Shown: positions 44,211 through 53,852, counted from the stretch's first letter. The stretch is 64,000 bases of DNA from Paludibacteraceae bacterium (GCA_017550335.1 JAFZPM010000047.1:62001-126000), one strand, 5' to 3'. Numbers and translations: made by a program. The notes: generated by a model from the sequence alone, not told the origin.

Positions 44211-45566
44211 ATGTCAGAAGTGATAAGAATTAAAAAGGGTCTGGACATTAATTTGAAGGGAAAGGCGAAGGAGGTTTTCTCTAAGGCGCAGATGCCTGAT
44301 GTCTTTTCTGTCAGACCTGACGATTTCCATGGCATCAAACCAAAAACCATTGTCAAGGATGGGGATTCTGTGAAGGTCGGAAGCGTTTTGTTCTATGACA
44401 AAGCGAATCCCGACTTGAAGGTTGTCTCTCCTGTCAGTGGCCAGGTGATCGCCGTGAACAGGGGTGAAAGGCGCAAGGTGCTGGACATCCGGATCAAGTC
44501 GGACGGTAATTTCGAATCCGAGCCATTCGAGAAGTGTAAACCATCTTCCATGAGTCAGGAGCAGGTGAAGAAAGCTCTTCTTGATGCAGGTTTCTTCGCT
44601 TTCATCAAGCAACGTCCGTATGATGTGATCGCTAATCCGAATGATGCGCCTAAGGCTATTTTCATCTCTGGTTTCGACACAGCTCCGCTGGCACCTAACT
44701 ATGACTTCATCATGGTGGGCCGCGAGGAGGAGTTCCAACTGGGTGTCGACGCGTTGGCGAAACTTTCCGGAGCCAAGGTGCATGTGGGTATCAATGTGGA
44801 CAATGCCTCTAAGTTGTTCAAACTGACGAAGGGCATCGAGATCCATGAGTTCCAAGGACCTCATCCTGCGGGAAATGTGGGTGTGCAGATTCACCATGTG
44901 GATCCTATCAACAAGGGCGAGATCGTATGGACGGTCAATGCCCAGGATGTGGCCATGATCGGAAAGGCCTTCATGACGGGTGTGCTCAGTTTCTCCCGTT
45001 CCATCGTTTTGGCAGGTTCTTCCGTGAAGAATCCTTGCTATTGCAAGATGGTTTACGGTGCGTCCATCTCAAACATCGTTGCGAACAATATCGAGGGCGA
45101 CAATGTGCGTTACATCAGCGGTAATCCGTTGACGGGTACGCAGATTCCTGCCGACGGTTTCTTGGGCGCTTTCGATTCACAGGTGACGGTTATCCCTGAG
45201 GGAGACAAGAACAACGAGTTCTTGGGTTGGATCATGCCTCGTCTGAAGAAGTTCAGCGTGAGCCGTTCTTACTTCTCTTGGTTGCTCGGTAGCAGCAGGG
45301 AGTATGAGATCGATACGAACGTGAATGGTGGCGAGCGTGCCTTCATCATGTCGGGTGAGTATGACAAAGTCTTCCCGATGGATATCTATCCTGAGTTCCT
45401 CGTGAAGGCCATCATCGCCCGTGACATCGATAAGATGGAGCAATTGGGCATCTACGAGGTGGCACCGGAGGATTTCGCTCTGTGCGAGTTCGTATGTACT
45501 TCTAAGATTGAGACACAACGTATCGTGCGTGAGGGATTGGATTACCTGCGCAAGGAGTTGGCTTAG
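44211..45566 (+). CDS. nqrA: Na+-translocating NADH:quinone reductase subunit A
   Basis: Soluble-type subunit A of the six-subunit respiratory sodium pump. The N-terminal motif IKKGLDINLKGKA is diagnostic; the Rnf/Nqr barrel-sandwich follows, and the C-terminal region has the GNPLTGTQ motif and a quinone-site-proximal FLGWIMPRLKKFSVSR. The length, 451, is normal. It is the first gene of nqrABCDEF. Confidence 0.96.
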   Translation: MSEVIRIKKGLDINLKGKAKEVFSKAQMPDVFSVRPDDFHGIKPKTIVKDGDSVKVGSVLFYDKANPDLKVVSPVSGQVIAVNRGERRKVLDIRIKSDGNFESEPFEKCKPSSMSQEQVKKALLDAGFFAFIKQRPYDVIANPNDAPKAIFISGFDTAPLAPNYDFIMVGREEEFQLGVDALAKLSGAKVHVGINVDNASKLFKLTKGIEIHEFQGPHPAGNVGVQIHHVDPINKGEIVWTVNAQDVAMIGKAFMTGVLSFSRSIVLAGSSVKNPCYCKMVYGASISNIVANNIEGDNVRYISGNPLTGTQIPADGFLGAFDSQVTVIPEGDKNNEFLGWIMPRLKKFSVSRSYFSWLLGSSREYEIDTNVNGGERAFIMSGEYDKVFPMDIYPEFLVKAIIARDIDKMEQLGIYEVAPEDFALCEFVCTSKIETQRIVREGLDYLRKELA

Positions 45567-45597
45567 TGAATGTGTAATAAATTAAAATGATATAAAA

Positions 45598-46788
45598 TTG
45601 AAAGCGTTAAGAAATTTTCTCGACAAAGTGAAACCGTCTTTTGAGGAAGGCGGAAAATTTCACGCATTTCGCTCTGTGTTCGACGGATTCGAGACCTTCT
45701 TGTTCGTCCCTAACACTACAGCGAAGAGAGGAAGCCACATTCATGACTGCATCGACTCCAAGCGTGCGATGTCAATGGTCGTGATAGCGTTGATACCAGC
45801 TTTATTGTTTGGTATGTACAACGTTGGTTTCCAACACTATTTAGTGCATGGTGAGGAGGCCTCTTTCTGGGCGATGTTCTTGTTCGGCTTTTTGGCTGTG
45901 TTGCCTAAGATCGTCGTTGCGTACGCCGTCGGTTTGGGTATCGAGTTCGTCGTGGCCCAATGGAGAGGGGAGGAGATCCAAGAGGGTTTCCTTGTTTCCG
46001 GTATGTTGATTCCTTTGATTGTCCCTGTCGAGTGCCCGTTGTGGATCCTTGCGGTTGCGACAGCTTTCGCGGTGATATTCGCGAAGGAGGTGTTCGGCGG
46101 TACTGGATATAATATTTTCAATGTGGCGCTGATCACGCGTGCCTTCTTGTTCTTCGCTTACCCTGTCAAGATGTCCGGTGACGCTGTATGGGTGGCAAAG
46201 GATGCATTGTGTGGCGGTATCGGCAGCGAGAGCGCATTGTTGGATGGTGTGACGGGTGCGACTCCTCTTGGTCAGGTCTCCACTGGAGCTACTGAGATCA
46301 CGAATGCGATCGGTTCCGCTATGTCTCCGATGGATATGGTCATGGGCTTCTACCCAGGTTCTATCGGTGAGACCAGCGTGATCGCCATCGGCATCGGTGC
46401 CATCATCCTTTCGTGGACGGGCATCGCGAGCTGGAAGACGATGTTGTCTGTCTTCGCGGGTGGTATCCTGACGGCTATGATGTTCAATTCAATCGGTGCG
46501 AACGAGGTGATGAGCTTGCCTTGGTACGAGCACATCCTTTTGGGTGGTTTCTGCTTCGGTGCGGTATTCATGGCTACTGACCCTGTCACTTCCCCTAGGA
46601 CGGAGTGCGGCAAGTACATCTATGGATTCCTGATCGGTTTCGTCGCTATCGTTATCCGTTGCTTGAACCCTGGTTATCCGGAGGGTATGATGTTGGCTAT
46701 TCTGCTGATGAACCTCTTCGCTCCGTTGATCGACCATTGCTTCGTTCAGGCGAATATCAAGAGAAGGTTGAAACGTGCTAATAGATAA
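45598..46788 (+). CDS. nqrB: Na+-translocating NADH:quinone reductase subunit B (TTG start)
   Basis: Membrane subunit with about ten helices that carries riboflavin and a covalently bound FMN. The protein begins KALRNFLDKVKPSFEEGG, which is the conserved NqrB start, but the initiating codon is TTG at 45598. The only nearby ATG (45588) is out of frame and meets a stop at once. The FMN attachment Thr is expected in the DGVTGATPLGQV motif. The length, 396, is normal. Confidence 0.95.
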   Translation: MKALRNFLDKVKPSFEEGGKFHAFRSVFDGFETFLFVPNTTAKRGSHIHDCIDSKRAMSMVVIALIPALLFGMYNVGFQHYLVHGEEASFWAMFLFGFLAVLPKIVVAYAVGLGIEFVVAQWRGEEIQEGFLVSGMLIPLIVPVECPLWILAVATAFAVIFAKEVFGGTGYNIFNVALITRAFLFFAYPVKMSGDAVWVAKDALCGGIGSESALLDGVTGATPLGQVSTGATEITNAIGSAMSPMDMVMGFYPGSIGETSVIAIGIGAIILSWTGIASWKTMLSVFAGGILTAMMFNSIGANEVMSLPWYEHILLGGFCFGAVFMATDPVTSPRTECGKYIYGFLIGFVAIVIRCLNPGYPEGMMLAILLMNLFAPLIDHCFVQANIKRRLKRANR

Positions 46789-46808
46789 TCATTAATATCG
46801 AATAAGTC

Positions 46809-47495
46809 ATGAATACAAATAGTAATAGTTATACTATCATCTATGCTTCGGTAATGGTGATTATCGTTGCATTCCTATTGGCCTTTGTCTCTTCTTCATT
46901 GAAGGAAAGACAGGACACTAACGTGAAATTGGATAAGATGAAACAAATCCTTTCTTCTTTGAATATTTCCGAGGATGAGTTGAAGCAAGACGCTGAGGCC
47001 GCTTATAACAAGTATGTTGTGGCGGATCAAATCATTGACATCAATGGCAATGTGGTTGCGGAGAATGGAGGATTCGAGGTTTCTTCCAAAAGCCTGAAGG
47101 AAGCTGATTTGAACCAGGTTCCTTTGTATGTATGCAAGGTGAATGGAGAGACCAAGTATGTGGCTCCGTTGTATGGCGCGGGCCTTTGGGGTCCGATTTG
47201 GGGCTATATCAGTTTTAACAGCGACAAGAAGACCGTATATGGCACCTTCTTCTCCCACGAGGGCGAAACTCCGGGTTTGGGTGCTGAAATCACGACGGAG
47301 GCGTTCCAGTCCAGCTTCGAAGGCAAGCAATTGCAAGAGGGTGGCGATGTGAAGATCTCTGTGGTGAAGAACGGCAAGGTGACCAATTCCTCATGCGAGG
47401 TGGATGGTATCTCTGGTGGTACGATCACCTCAAAGGGTGTTGATGCGATGTTGCATGATTGCTTGAAAAGGTACGCTAATTTTTTCAATAAATAA
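46809..47495 (+). CDS. nqrC: Na+-translocating NADH:quinone reductase subunit C
   Basis: A 228-residue subunit with one N-terminal membrane helix (about 9-30) and a periplasmic FMN domain. The flavinylation motif DGISGGTITSKGV carries the acceptor Thr; the residue before it is Gly rather than the commoner Ala. The modification needs ApbE, which is not in the window. Confidence 0.95.
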   Translation: MNTNSNSYTIIYASVMVIIVAFLLAFVSSSLKERQDTNVKLDKMKQILSSLNISEDELKQDAEAAYNKYVVADQIIDINGNVVAENGGFEVSSKSLKEADLNQVPLYVCKVNGETKYVAPLYGAGLWGPIWGYISFNSDKKTVYGTFFSHEGETPGLGAEITTEAFQSSFEGKQLQEGGDVKISVVKNGKVTNSSCEVDGISGGTITSKGVDAMLHDCLKRYANFFNK

Positions 47496-47507
47496 GGAGG
47501 ATACGGT

Positions 47508-48152
47508 ATGGATTTATTTTCAAAGAAAAATAAGGAGACGTTCTTTACCCCTCTTTGGGTAAACAACCCAGTTGCCACGCAGGTGTTGGGTATTTGTTCC
47601 GCATTGGCCGTGACTTCCAAGTTGGAGCCAGCTTTGGTGATGGGTATTTCCGTGACCATCATTGTGGCTTTGGCGAATGTGGTGATTTCATTGTTGCGTA
47701 ATACGATCCCGAATCGTATCCGTATCATCGTTCAGTTGGTGGTGGTGGCTACGTTGGTGACCATCGTGAGCCAGGTGTTGAAGGCATTCGCGTACGATGT
47801 GAGCGTGCAGCTCTCCGTTTATGTGGGTCTGATCATCACGAACTGTATCCTCATGGGCCGTTTGGAGGCTTTCGCTATGCAGAACAAACCATGGGAGTCT
47901 TTCCTTGATGGTGTCGGAAGCGGATTGGGTTATGCCTTGATCCTTGTGATCGTGGGATTCTTCAGAGAGCTTCTCGGTTCTGGTACATTGTTGAACTTCC
48001 GCATCATTCCTGAATGTCTGTACGTGAAGGAAGGCGGTTTCTATATGAACAATGGCTTGATGGTGTTGCCTCCGATGGCGCTCATCATTTTGGCTTGCGT
48101 CATCTGGTTCCAGCGCGCGAAGAACCCTGATTTGCAGGAAAAGAACAATTAA
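47508..48152 (+). CDS. nqrD: Na+-translocating NADH:quinone reductase subunit D
   Basis: A six-helix membrane subunit of 214 residues, homologous to NqrE and RnfE. The start is MDLFSKKNKETFFTPLWVNN; a YVGLIITNCILMGRLEAFAM motif marks the paired half-helices that bind the 2Fe-2S cluster between NqrD and NqrE (Cys in NCILMG). It lies 12 bp after nqrC. Confidence 0.95.
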   Translation: MDLFSKKNKETFFTPLWVNNPVATQVLGICSALAVTSKLEPALVMGISVTIIVALANVVISLLRNTIPNRIRIIVQLVVVATLVTIVSQVLKAFAYDVSVQLSVYVGLIITNCILMGRLEAFAMQNKPWESFLDGVGSGLGYALILVIVGFFRELLGSGTLLNFRIIPECLYVKEGGFYMNNGLMVLPPMALIILACVIWFQRAKNPDLQEKNN

Positions 48153-48172
48153 TTCCCTAAAAGAGTATTGAA

Positions 48173-48769
48173 ATGGAATATTTAAGTTTATTTGTAAAGT
48201 CCATTTTTGTGGACAATATGATTTTCGCCTACTTCTTGGGAATGTGTTCCTATTTGGCGGTGTCGAAGAATGTGAAGACCGCATTGGGATTGGGTGTGGC
48301 CGTTACGTTCGTGTTGTTGGTGACTGTTCCTGTCAACTACTGCTTGGAGAACTATGTGTTGGCTCCTAATGCGATTGTAGAGGGCGTTGATTTGAGTTTC
48401 TTGAGCTTCATCCTCTTCATCGCGGTCATCGCTGGTATCGTCCAGATCGTGGAGATGGCGGTGGAGAAATTCAGTCCGTCGTTGTACGCTTCATTGGGTA
48501 TATTCTTGCCGTTGATCGCTGTGAACTGCGCCATCATGGGTGCCAGCCTCTTCATGCAACAGAGACATTTCGAGGGCATCGGTGAAGCTACGGTTTATGC
48601 GTTTGGCTCTGGTATCGGTTGGTTGATAGCGATCGTGGCTTTGGCCGCTATCCGTGAGAAGTTGTCTTATTCGAATGTGCCTGCGCCTCTTCGCGGCTTG
48701 GGTATCACCTTCATCACGGTGGGTCTGATGGCCATGGCATTTATGTGTTTCTCTGGTTTAACCATTTAA
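48173..48769 (+). CDS. nqrE: Na+-translocating NADH:quinone reductase subunit E
   Basis: A six-helix membrane subunit of 198 residues, pseudo-symmetric with NqrD. The motifs [13 protein letters not shown] and [17 protein letters not shown] carry the conserved cysteines for the intramembrane iron-sulfur cluster. It lies 20 bp after nqrD and 18 bp before nqrF. Confidence 0.95.
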   Translation: MEYLSLFVKSIFVDNMIFAYFLGMCSYLAVSKNVKTALGLGVAVTFVLLVTVPVNYCLENYVLAPNAIVEGVDLSFLSFILFIAVIAGIVQIVEMAVEKFSPSLYASLGIFLPLIAVNCAIMGASLFMQQRHFEGIGEATVYAFGSGIGWLIAIVALAAIREKLSYSNVPAPLRGLGITFITVGLMAMAFMCFSGLTI

Positions 48770-48787
48770 TAGTAAGGAATATTTACG

Positions 48788-50056
48788 ATGGATGTAACTT
48801 TAATTTTAACAAGTATTGGAGTATTCCTTGTCATTATTTTGGCTTTGGTTATACTCTTGCTCGTCGCCAAGAACTTTTTGGTTTCTTCCGGCGCGGCTAA
48901 AATCACTATCAACGGTGATAGTGAGGTGGAGGTTGAGACGGGCTCTTCCTTGCTCAACACGTTGGCTGTGAATGGTGTCCATTTGCCTTCCGCTTGCGGT
49001 GGTAAGGGATCTTGCGGTCAGTGTAAGTGCCAGGTTTTGGAGGGTGGAGGAGAGATCCTCGATTCCGAGAAGGGCCATTTCTCACGTAAGGAGCAGATGA
49101 ACCACTGGCGTTTGGGTTGCCAAACAAAGGTGAAGGGTGATATGACCATCAAGGTTCCTGAGTCTGTCATGGGCGTTAAGGAGTGGGAGTGCACTGTCAT
49201 CAGCAACAAGAACGTCGCTAGCTTCATCAAGGAGTTCAAGGTGGCTCTCCCTAAGGGTGAACACATGGACTTCATCCCAGGTTCTTACGCACAGATCCGT
49301 ATCCCTGAGTATGATATCAACTACGCTGACTTCGACCGTGATTTGATCGGCGACCTTTATGTGCCTACATGGGAGAAGTTCGGTATCTTCGGTCTTCACC
49401 AAAAGAATACGGAGCCTACTATCCGTGCTTATTCCATGGCGAACTACCCGGATGAGGGTGATATCATCACATTGACCGTCCGTATCGCTACGCCTCCGTT
49501 CAAACCGAAACCGGAAGTGGGCTTCATGGATGTGCCTTGCGGTATCGCTTCTACTTATATCTTCAGCTTGAAGCCAGGCGATAAGGTGATGATGTCTGGT
49601 CCTTATGGTGATTTCCACCCAATCTTCGATTCTAAGCGTGAGATGATCTGGGTCGGTGGTGGTGCCGGTATGGCTCCTCTCCGTGCGCAAATCATGCATA
49701 TGCTGAAGACATTGCACACTACCGATCGTGAGATGCATTACTTCTACGGTGCCCGTGCCATTGATGAGGTCTTCTTCATGGAGGACTTCCTGGAGATGGA
49801 GAAGGAGTTCCCTAACTTCCACTTCCATTTGGCGCTTGACCGTCCTGATCCTAAGGCTGACAAACTTGGCGTGAAGTATACGGCTGGATTCATCGCTCCT
49901 GTGATGGGTGACACTTACCTCAAGCAGCACGATGCGCCAGAGGACATCGAATACTACTTGTGCGGTCCGCCGATGATGGCGAAGACGGTGCTCGATTTGC
50001 TTCATAGCCTCGGCGTCGAGGATGATATGATCCACTTCGATAACTTCGGTGCTTAA
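48788..50056 (+). CDS. nqrF: Na+-translocating NADH:quinone reductase subunit F
   Basis: NADH-oxidising subunit, 422 residues. An N-terminal membrane anchor (about 5-28) is followed by a ferredoxin domain with Cys in SACGGKGSCGQCKCQV and LGCQ, then an FAD domain (RAYSMANYPDE motif) and an NAD-binding domain (GGGAGMAPLRAQIMH; YLCGPPMMAKTVLD). It is the last gene of the nqr run and is followed by a strong terminator. Confidence 0.97.
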   Translation: MDVTLILTSIGVFLVIILALVILLLVAKNFLVSSGAAKITINGDSEVEVETGSSLLNTLAVNGVHLPSACGGKGSCGQCKCQVLEGGGEILDSEKGHFSRKEQMNHWRLGCQTKVKGDMTIKVPESVMGVKEWECTVISNKNVASFIKEFKVALPKGEHMDFIPGSYAQIRIPEYDINYADFDRDLIGDLYVPTWEKFGIFGLHQKNTEPTIRAYSMANYPDEGDIITLTVRIATPPFKPKPEVGFMDVPCGIASTYIFSLKPGDKVMMSGPYGDFHPIFDSKREMIWVGGGAGMAPLRAQIMHMLKTLHTTDREMHYFYGARAIDEVFFMEDFLEMEKEFPNFHFHLALDRPDPKADKLGVKYTAGFIAPVMGDTYLKQHDAPEDIEYYLCGPPMMAKTVLDLLHSLGVEDDMIHFDNFGA

Positions 50057-50081
50057 TTCCTTCGGGAATCTAAATAGTTAA

Positions 50082-50115
50082 AGGGGCATGTCTCAGCGGA
50101 CATGCCTCTTTTTTT
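50082..50115 (+). terminator. Terminator of nqr operon
   Basis: An 11-bp stem AGGGGCATGTC / GACATGCCTCT (one G-U) with loop TCAGCG, followed by TTTTTTT. Confidence 0.9.
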
Positions 50116-50284
50116 ATCTCGTGGAGAATGCCGTATTTGATGGCCGACGGAGATGTGTCTAGAAATTTGCCTTGGAAAAATAGGTTTATCCATATGGATT
50201 TCATGAGTTCATGGGGTGGCTGTGGTAATCATAAATCTAGCCAACTCTCCGCTTTTAGGCTTTATGAATCTATGGAAAAAAGAG

Positions 50285-50309
50285 AAAGGAGGGTTGTACT
50301 CCCTCCTTT
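50285..50309 (-). terminator. Terminator of prfA-cysK
   Basis: AAAGGAGGG and CCCTCCTTT with a 7-nt loop; TTTCTCTTTTTT follows on the minus strand. The remaining spacer 50116-50284 contains nothing recognised. Confidence 0.7.
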
Positions 50310-50367
50310 TCTGTTGTATGTCCGTGGTATATACTATCCAACGGATCGTTATGTCCTGATGTGGGAT

Positions 50368-51273
50368 TTAATCAGCGAACTGGTCGAACATCTTTGTGCT
50401 GAGGTATTTCTCCGCTCTGTCGGGGAAGACCACCACGATGTTTCCTTTGTCTATCTTCTCTGCGGTTTTTAGGGCCGCCAACATGGCTGCACCGCTACTC
50501 ATGCCTGCGAAGATACCCTCTTCCGCGATGATCCGTCGTGCCATGGCAATGGCCTCTTCACTTTCCACCATGATTTGCACGTCGATGCGTGAAGGATTGT
50601 AGATGGCTGGCACGATGGCCTCTTCCATGTTTTTCAATCCTTGGATATAATGTCCCTTGATAGGATGTGCGCAAACCACTTTGATGTCTGGCTTGTGTTG
50701 CTTCAGGAACTTGGATATGCCCATGATGGTGCCTGACGTGCCTAATGCGCAGACCAGATAGTCTATCTTGCCCTCCATTTGGTTCCATATCTCGGTGGCG
50801 GTTCCTTCGTAGTGCGCTTGGTAATTGGCCGCATTGGAGAATTGGTCGGGCATGAAGTATTTTTCCGGGTTCTCGTTGACTAATTTATGGGCTAGGCGGA
50901 TCGCTCCGTCAGTTCCCTCTTCCGCAGGCGTTAGAATCACTTTGCCTCCATAGGAGCGGATGATTTTACGACGTTCGATGGAGACGGCGGAACTCATCAC
51001 GATTTCCACTTTATAGCCTTTCACGATACCGGCGATAGCCAAACCTATACCTGTATTACCGGAGGTGGGTTCGATGATTGTTTTTCCTGGCGTCAACTTG
51101 CCTTCTTTCTCCGCTTGTTCGACCATTTGGATGGCGATGCGGTCTTTGATACTTCCTGTCGGGTTGAATCCTTCTACCTTGGCAAAAATGTTCACGTTAG
51201 GGTTCGGACACAATCGATTGATCTTAACCAACGGAGTGTTACCGATGGCTTCTAGTATATTGTTACACGTCAT
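50368..51273 (-). CDS. cysK: Cysteine synthase (O-acetylserine sulfhydrylase)
   Basis: A 301-residue fold-type II PLP enzyme forming cysteine from O-acetylserine and sulfide. Schiff-base Lys43 is in NPTGSIKDR, with PTSGNTGIGLA for substrate binding, the CALGTSGTIMG phosphate loop and C-terminal FPDRAEKYLST. A CysM-like substrate range cannot be excluded. The gene starts 23 bp after prfA on the same strand and is probably co-transcribed with it. Confidence 0.93.
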   Translation of the reverse strand: MTCNNILEAIGNTPLVKINRLCPNPNVNIFAKVEGFNPTGSIKDRIAIQMVEQAEKEGKLTPGKTIIEPTSGNTGIGLAIAGIVKGYKVEIVMSSAVSIERRKIIRSYGGKVILTPAEEGTDGAIRLAHKLVNENPEKYFMPDQFSNAANYQAHYEGTATEIWNQMEGKIDYLVCALGTSGTIMGISKFLKQHKPDIKVVCAHPIKGHYIQGLKNMEEAIVPAIYNPSRIDVQIMVESEEAIAMARRIIAEEGIFAGMSSGAAMLAALKTAEKIDKGNIVVVFPDRAEKYLSTKMFDQFAD

Positions 51274-51296
51274 AAAATCGCTTAATAATTGGTTGT

Positions 51297-52406
51297 CTAT
51301 AATTCACTTTCTTTTAATCGTTCCGCATTTTCTGCGACAATCAGTTTGTCGATAATCTCTTGGATATCTCCTCCCACAATGGCTTGGAGGTTATAGAGCG
51401 TGAGGTTGATGCGGTGGTCGGTCACACGTCCTTGTGGGTAGTTGTAGGTGCGGATTTTCGCCGAACGGTCGCCCGTGGAGACCATGGTTTTCCTTCTCGC
51501 CGCGATGTCGTCTATATATTTTTGGTGCTCCCTGTCGTATATCCTGGTGCGCAGGCGGGAGAGGGCGCGCTCCTTGTTCTTTGGCTGGTCGCGGGTCTCC
51601 GTACATTCGATGAGGATTTCCTCAGACTCGCCTGTGTTCGGGTTCTTCCAGATGTAGCGGAGACGTACGCCTGACTCCACTTTGTTGACGTTCTGTCCGC
51701 CGGCACCACCTGAACGGAAGGTATCCCACTTGATCTCTCCCTCGTTGATCTGCACGTCGAATTCATCCGCCTCTGGCAGTACGGCCACGGTCGCGGCGGA
51801 GGTGTGCACGCGTCCTTGGGTCTCTGTGGCAGGCACACGTTGCACGCGGTGTACGCCAGACTCGTATTTCAGCGTTCCGTAGACATTCTCTCCCGTGACG
51901 TTGAAGATGATTTCCTTGTAGCCACCGACGGTTCCTTCGTTGAAGCTGGATACGGTCACTTGCCAACCCTTCATTTCGCAGTATTTCGCATACATCTTGA
52001 AAAGGTCGCCTGCGAATAGGGCTGCCTCGTCGCCTCCTGTTCCGCCACGGATCTCCACGACTGCGTTCTTGCAGTCTTCTGGGTCTGATGGAATCAGGAG
52101 AAGCTTGATGTTCTCCTCCATCTCGGGAATTTTAGGCTCCAGGTCGTCCAACTCCATCTTGGCCATCTCCTTCATCTCCGCATCATTCTCAGTGTCAAGG
52201 ATTTCCTTCGCTTGTCTGATATTGGAGAGGGCAGTCTGATATTCTTTCTTGGCGTTCATAATCAACTCCAAATCGTGGTACTCCTTGTTGAGTTTCACGT
52301 ATCTTTTCATGTCCGCGATGACGGCGGGGTCGGTTATGAGTGTGGATATTTCCTGGAATTTATGTTCCAGTCCCTCCAGTTTTTCCAACAAAGAATTTTC
52401 AGCCAT
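51297..52406 (-). CDS. prfA: Peptide chain release factor 1
   Basis: Reads UAA and UAG stop codons. The 369-residue protein has the peptidyl-transferase GGQ motif in SGGAGGQNVNKVES and a PxT-type codon-recognition tripeptide (PAT in RVPATETQGR), which identifies RF1 and not RF2. The N-terminal helical domain and the C-terminal DHRINLTLYNL are typical. The 265-bp spacer upstream (52407-52671) holds the promoter of the divergent gene; no clear box was found for prfA itself. Confidence 0.97.
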   Translation of the reverse strand: MAENSLLEKLEGLEHKFQEISTLITDPAVIADMKRYVKLNKEYHDLELIMNAKKEYQTALSNIRQAKEILDTENDAEMKEMAKMELDDLEPKIPEMEENIKLLLIPSDPEDCKNAVVEIRGGTGGDEAALFAGDLFKMYAKYCEMKGWQVTVSSFNEGTVGGYKEIIFNVTGENVYGTLKYESGVHRVQRVPATETQGRVHTSAATVAVLPEADEFDVQINEGEIKWDTFRSGGAGGQNVNKVESGVRLRYIWKNPNTGESEEILIECTETRDQPKNKERALSRLRTRIYDREHQKYIDDIAARRKTMVSTGDRSAKIRTYNYPQGRVTDHRINLTLYNLQAIVGGDIQEIIDKLIVAENAERLKESEL

Positions 52407-52612
52407 ATATATATTAATCTTTTGATTCAGAGATTATTGCCTTTTCGTTGCGGCATTGACGACTTGTTTGGTGCCGCTTCCGAAATTTTACGCGAATTTA
52501 ATGCTATTTCTTTAATTTCCCAAGTGCTCTTTGAAAGGGTGTCGTGCGGATTCCTAAAGACGCTCTCCTTTGAATATTTTTAGTCATTCTGTTTTGTTTG
52601 TCCGTTTTTTCT

Positions 52613-52620
52613 TATTTTTG
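52613..52620 (+). promoter_or_regulatory. -7 box (TATTTTTG) for SMP-30 lipoprotein
   Basis: TAnnTTTG match with a TTTG at 52592-52595 (spacer 17), 51 bp before the ATG. Confidence 0.5.
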
Positions 52621-52671
52621 CGTTTGTTAGGTATTAAATGTTTCCATAATTCAGGTAATCCATTTATTCTT

Positions 52672-53667
52672 ATGAGAAAAAAAGTTTTATTTTTTGCTTT
52701 AATGATGGCCGGCGGACTCTTTACCGCTTGCGATTCGAGTACTGTTAGTGTTAATAATCAGGGTGATATCATGAAGGATTCAACGTGTGGGTTGGACTGC
52801 AAGGTGGCGGTCGACTCGATTGTGCGGGTGGGTGAGGGCCCGATATGGGACTATAAGTTTAATCGTTTGCTGTGGATCGACACGCAGGGCAGCCTGATGA
52901 TCTATACGCCTAGCGACGGAAAGAACCGTGAGATCAAATTGCCGAAGATGATCGGCACGGTGGTTCCTTATCTTGAGGATACCGTGGTGGTCGGACTAGA
53001 GGATGGTATCTACGAACTGGCATTGTCTTCCGGTGCGTTGAAGTTCCTCTGCGACCCTGAGGGCAGGGAAGCGGGCAATCGTTACAATGACGGGAAATGC
53101 GATGGGAACGGTCATTTGTGGGTCGGTTCGATGGATAAGGACTGCACGCCGCTGAAGGCTTCGTTTTTCCGTGTGGACTCGAACGGGTCGGGTAGGAAAG
53201 TGCTGGGCGACGTCACCATCTCGAATGGGGTGGCGTGGTCGTTGGACGGCAAGACCATGTATTACCAGGACACTCCTACGCGCAAGGTGTCGGCTTTCGA
53301 CTTCGATGTGGAGGCGGGTGAAATCTCCAATCGGAGGGAGGTCATCTCTCTCCCTGAAGATCTTGGCACGCCTGATGGCAATACAATCGATGCGGAGGGG
53401 ATGCTTTGGGTGGCCAATTGGGGCGCCGCGTGTGTGACCCGCTGGAATCCGCAGACGGGTGAGCTCCTGCAACGGATCGATGTGCCTGCGTTGAATGTGA
53501 CGGCGATGGCCTTTGGTGGCGAAAATCTGGACGAACTATACATCACGACGGCATCGTTGTATATGCCTGATGGTTGCGCCGCTCAATACCCTGAGGCGGG
53601 AAAGATGTTCGTGGTTAAACCGGGTGTGAAGGGTATAAAGAGTAATTATTGGAAGCAGGAACGATAA
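52672..53667 (+). CDS. SMP-30/gluconolactonase-like lipoprotein
   Basis: A 331-residue exported lipoprotein; the start at 52672 gives the signal MRKKVLFFALMMAGGLFTAC with Cys20 lipidated. The mature part is a six-bladed propeller of the SMP-30/gluconolactonase/LRE family: metal-ligand Glu in VRVGEGPIWD, then RYNDGKCDGNGHLWVGSMD, SNGVAWSLDGKTMYYQD and DGNTIDAEGMLWVANW. These residues are those that hold the divalent cation, so lactonase activity on a sugar lactone is plausible; the substrate is unknown. It is monocistronic, with tandem hairpins downstream. Confidence 0.88.
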   Translation: MRKKVLFFALMMAGGLFTACDSSTVSVNNQGDIMKDSTCGLDCKVAVDSIVRVGEGPIWDYKFNRLLWIDTQGSLMIYTPSDGKNREIKLPKMIGTVVPYLEDTVVVGLEDGIYELALSSGALKFLCDPEGREAGNRYNDGKCDGNGHLWVGSMDKDCTPLKASFFRVDSNGSGRKVLGDVTISNGVAWSLDGKTMYYQDTPTRKVSAFDFDVEAGEISNRREVISLPEDLGTPDGNTIDAEGMLWVANWGAACVTRWNPQTGELLQRIDVPALNVTAMAFGGENLDELYITTASLYMPDGCAAQYPEAGKMFVVKPGVKGIKSNYWKQER

Positions 53668-53691
53668 ATATATCGGTTTGGCGGATACTGT

Positions 53692-53725
53692 ATGCGCCCG
53701 ACCTCTTCGGCCGGGCGCATCTTTT
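53692..53725 (+). terminator. Terminator of SMP-30 gene (first hairpin)
   Basis: ATGCGCCCG pairs with CGGGCGCAT, then CTTTTAG. Confidence 0.8.
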
Positions 53726-53738
53726 AGAGTGATAAACT

Positions 53739-53770
53739 GATGCGCCTTGGTAGCTTTGCGCATCTCCTTT
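53739..53770 (+). terminator. Second hairpin after SMP-30 gene
   Basis: GATGCGC and GCGCATC with a 12-nt loop, followed by TCCTTT; a possible backup terminator. The stem repeats the TGCGC core of the first hairpin. Nothing else was recognised between 53668 and 53852. Confidence 0.55.
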
Positions 53771-53852
53771 CATGTTGAAGAGTAATTATTGTTTATTAGA
53801 TGGTTATTAAGATTATGCTTGCAAAATATGTCTGGTTTTTGTTTGTCATTTT

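Noticed and set aside
49082..50035. Minus-strand open frame (317 codons) antisense to nqrF
   Set aside because: Same reasoning: His/Arg/Leu-rich shadow of a conserved gene.
50128..50472. Plus-strand open frame (114 codons) running into the cysK 3' end
   Set aside because: It crosses the cysK terminator hairpin and the antisense of cysK; the residues show no pattern of a folded protein.
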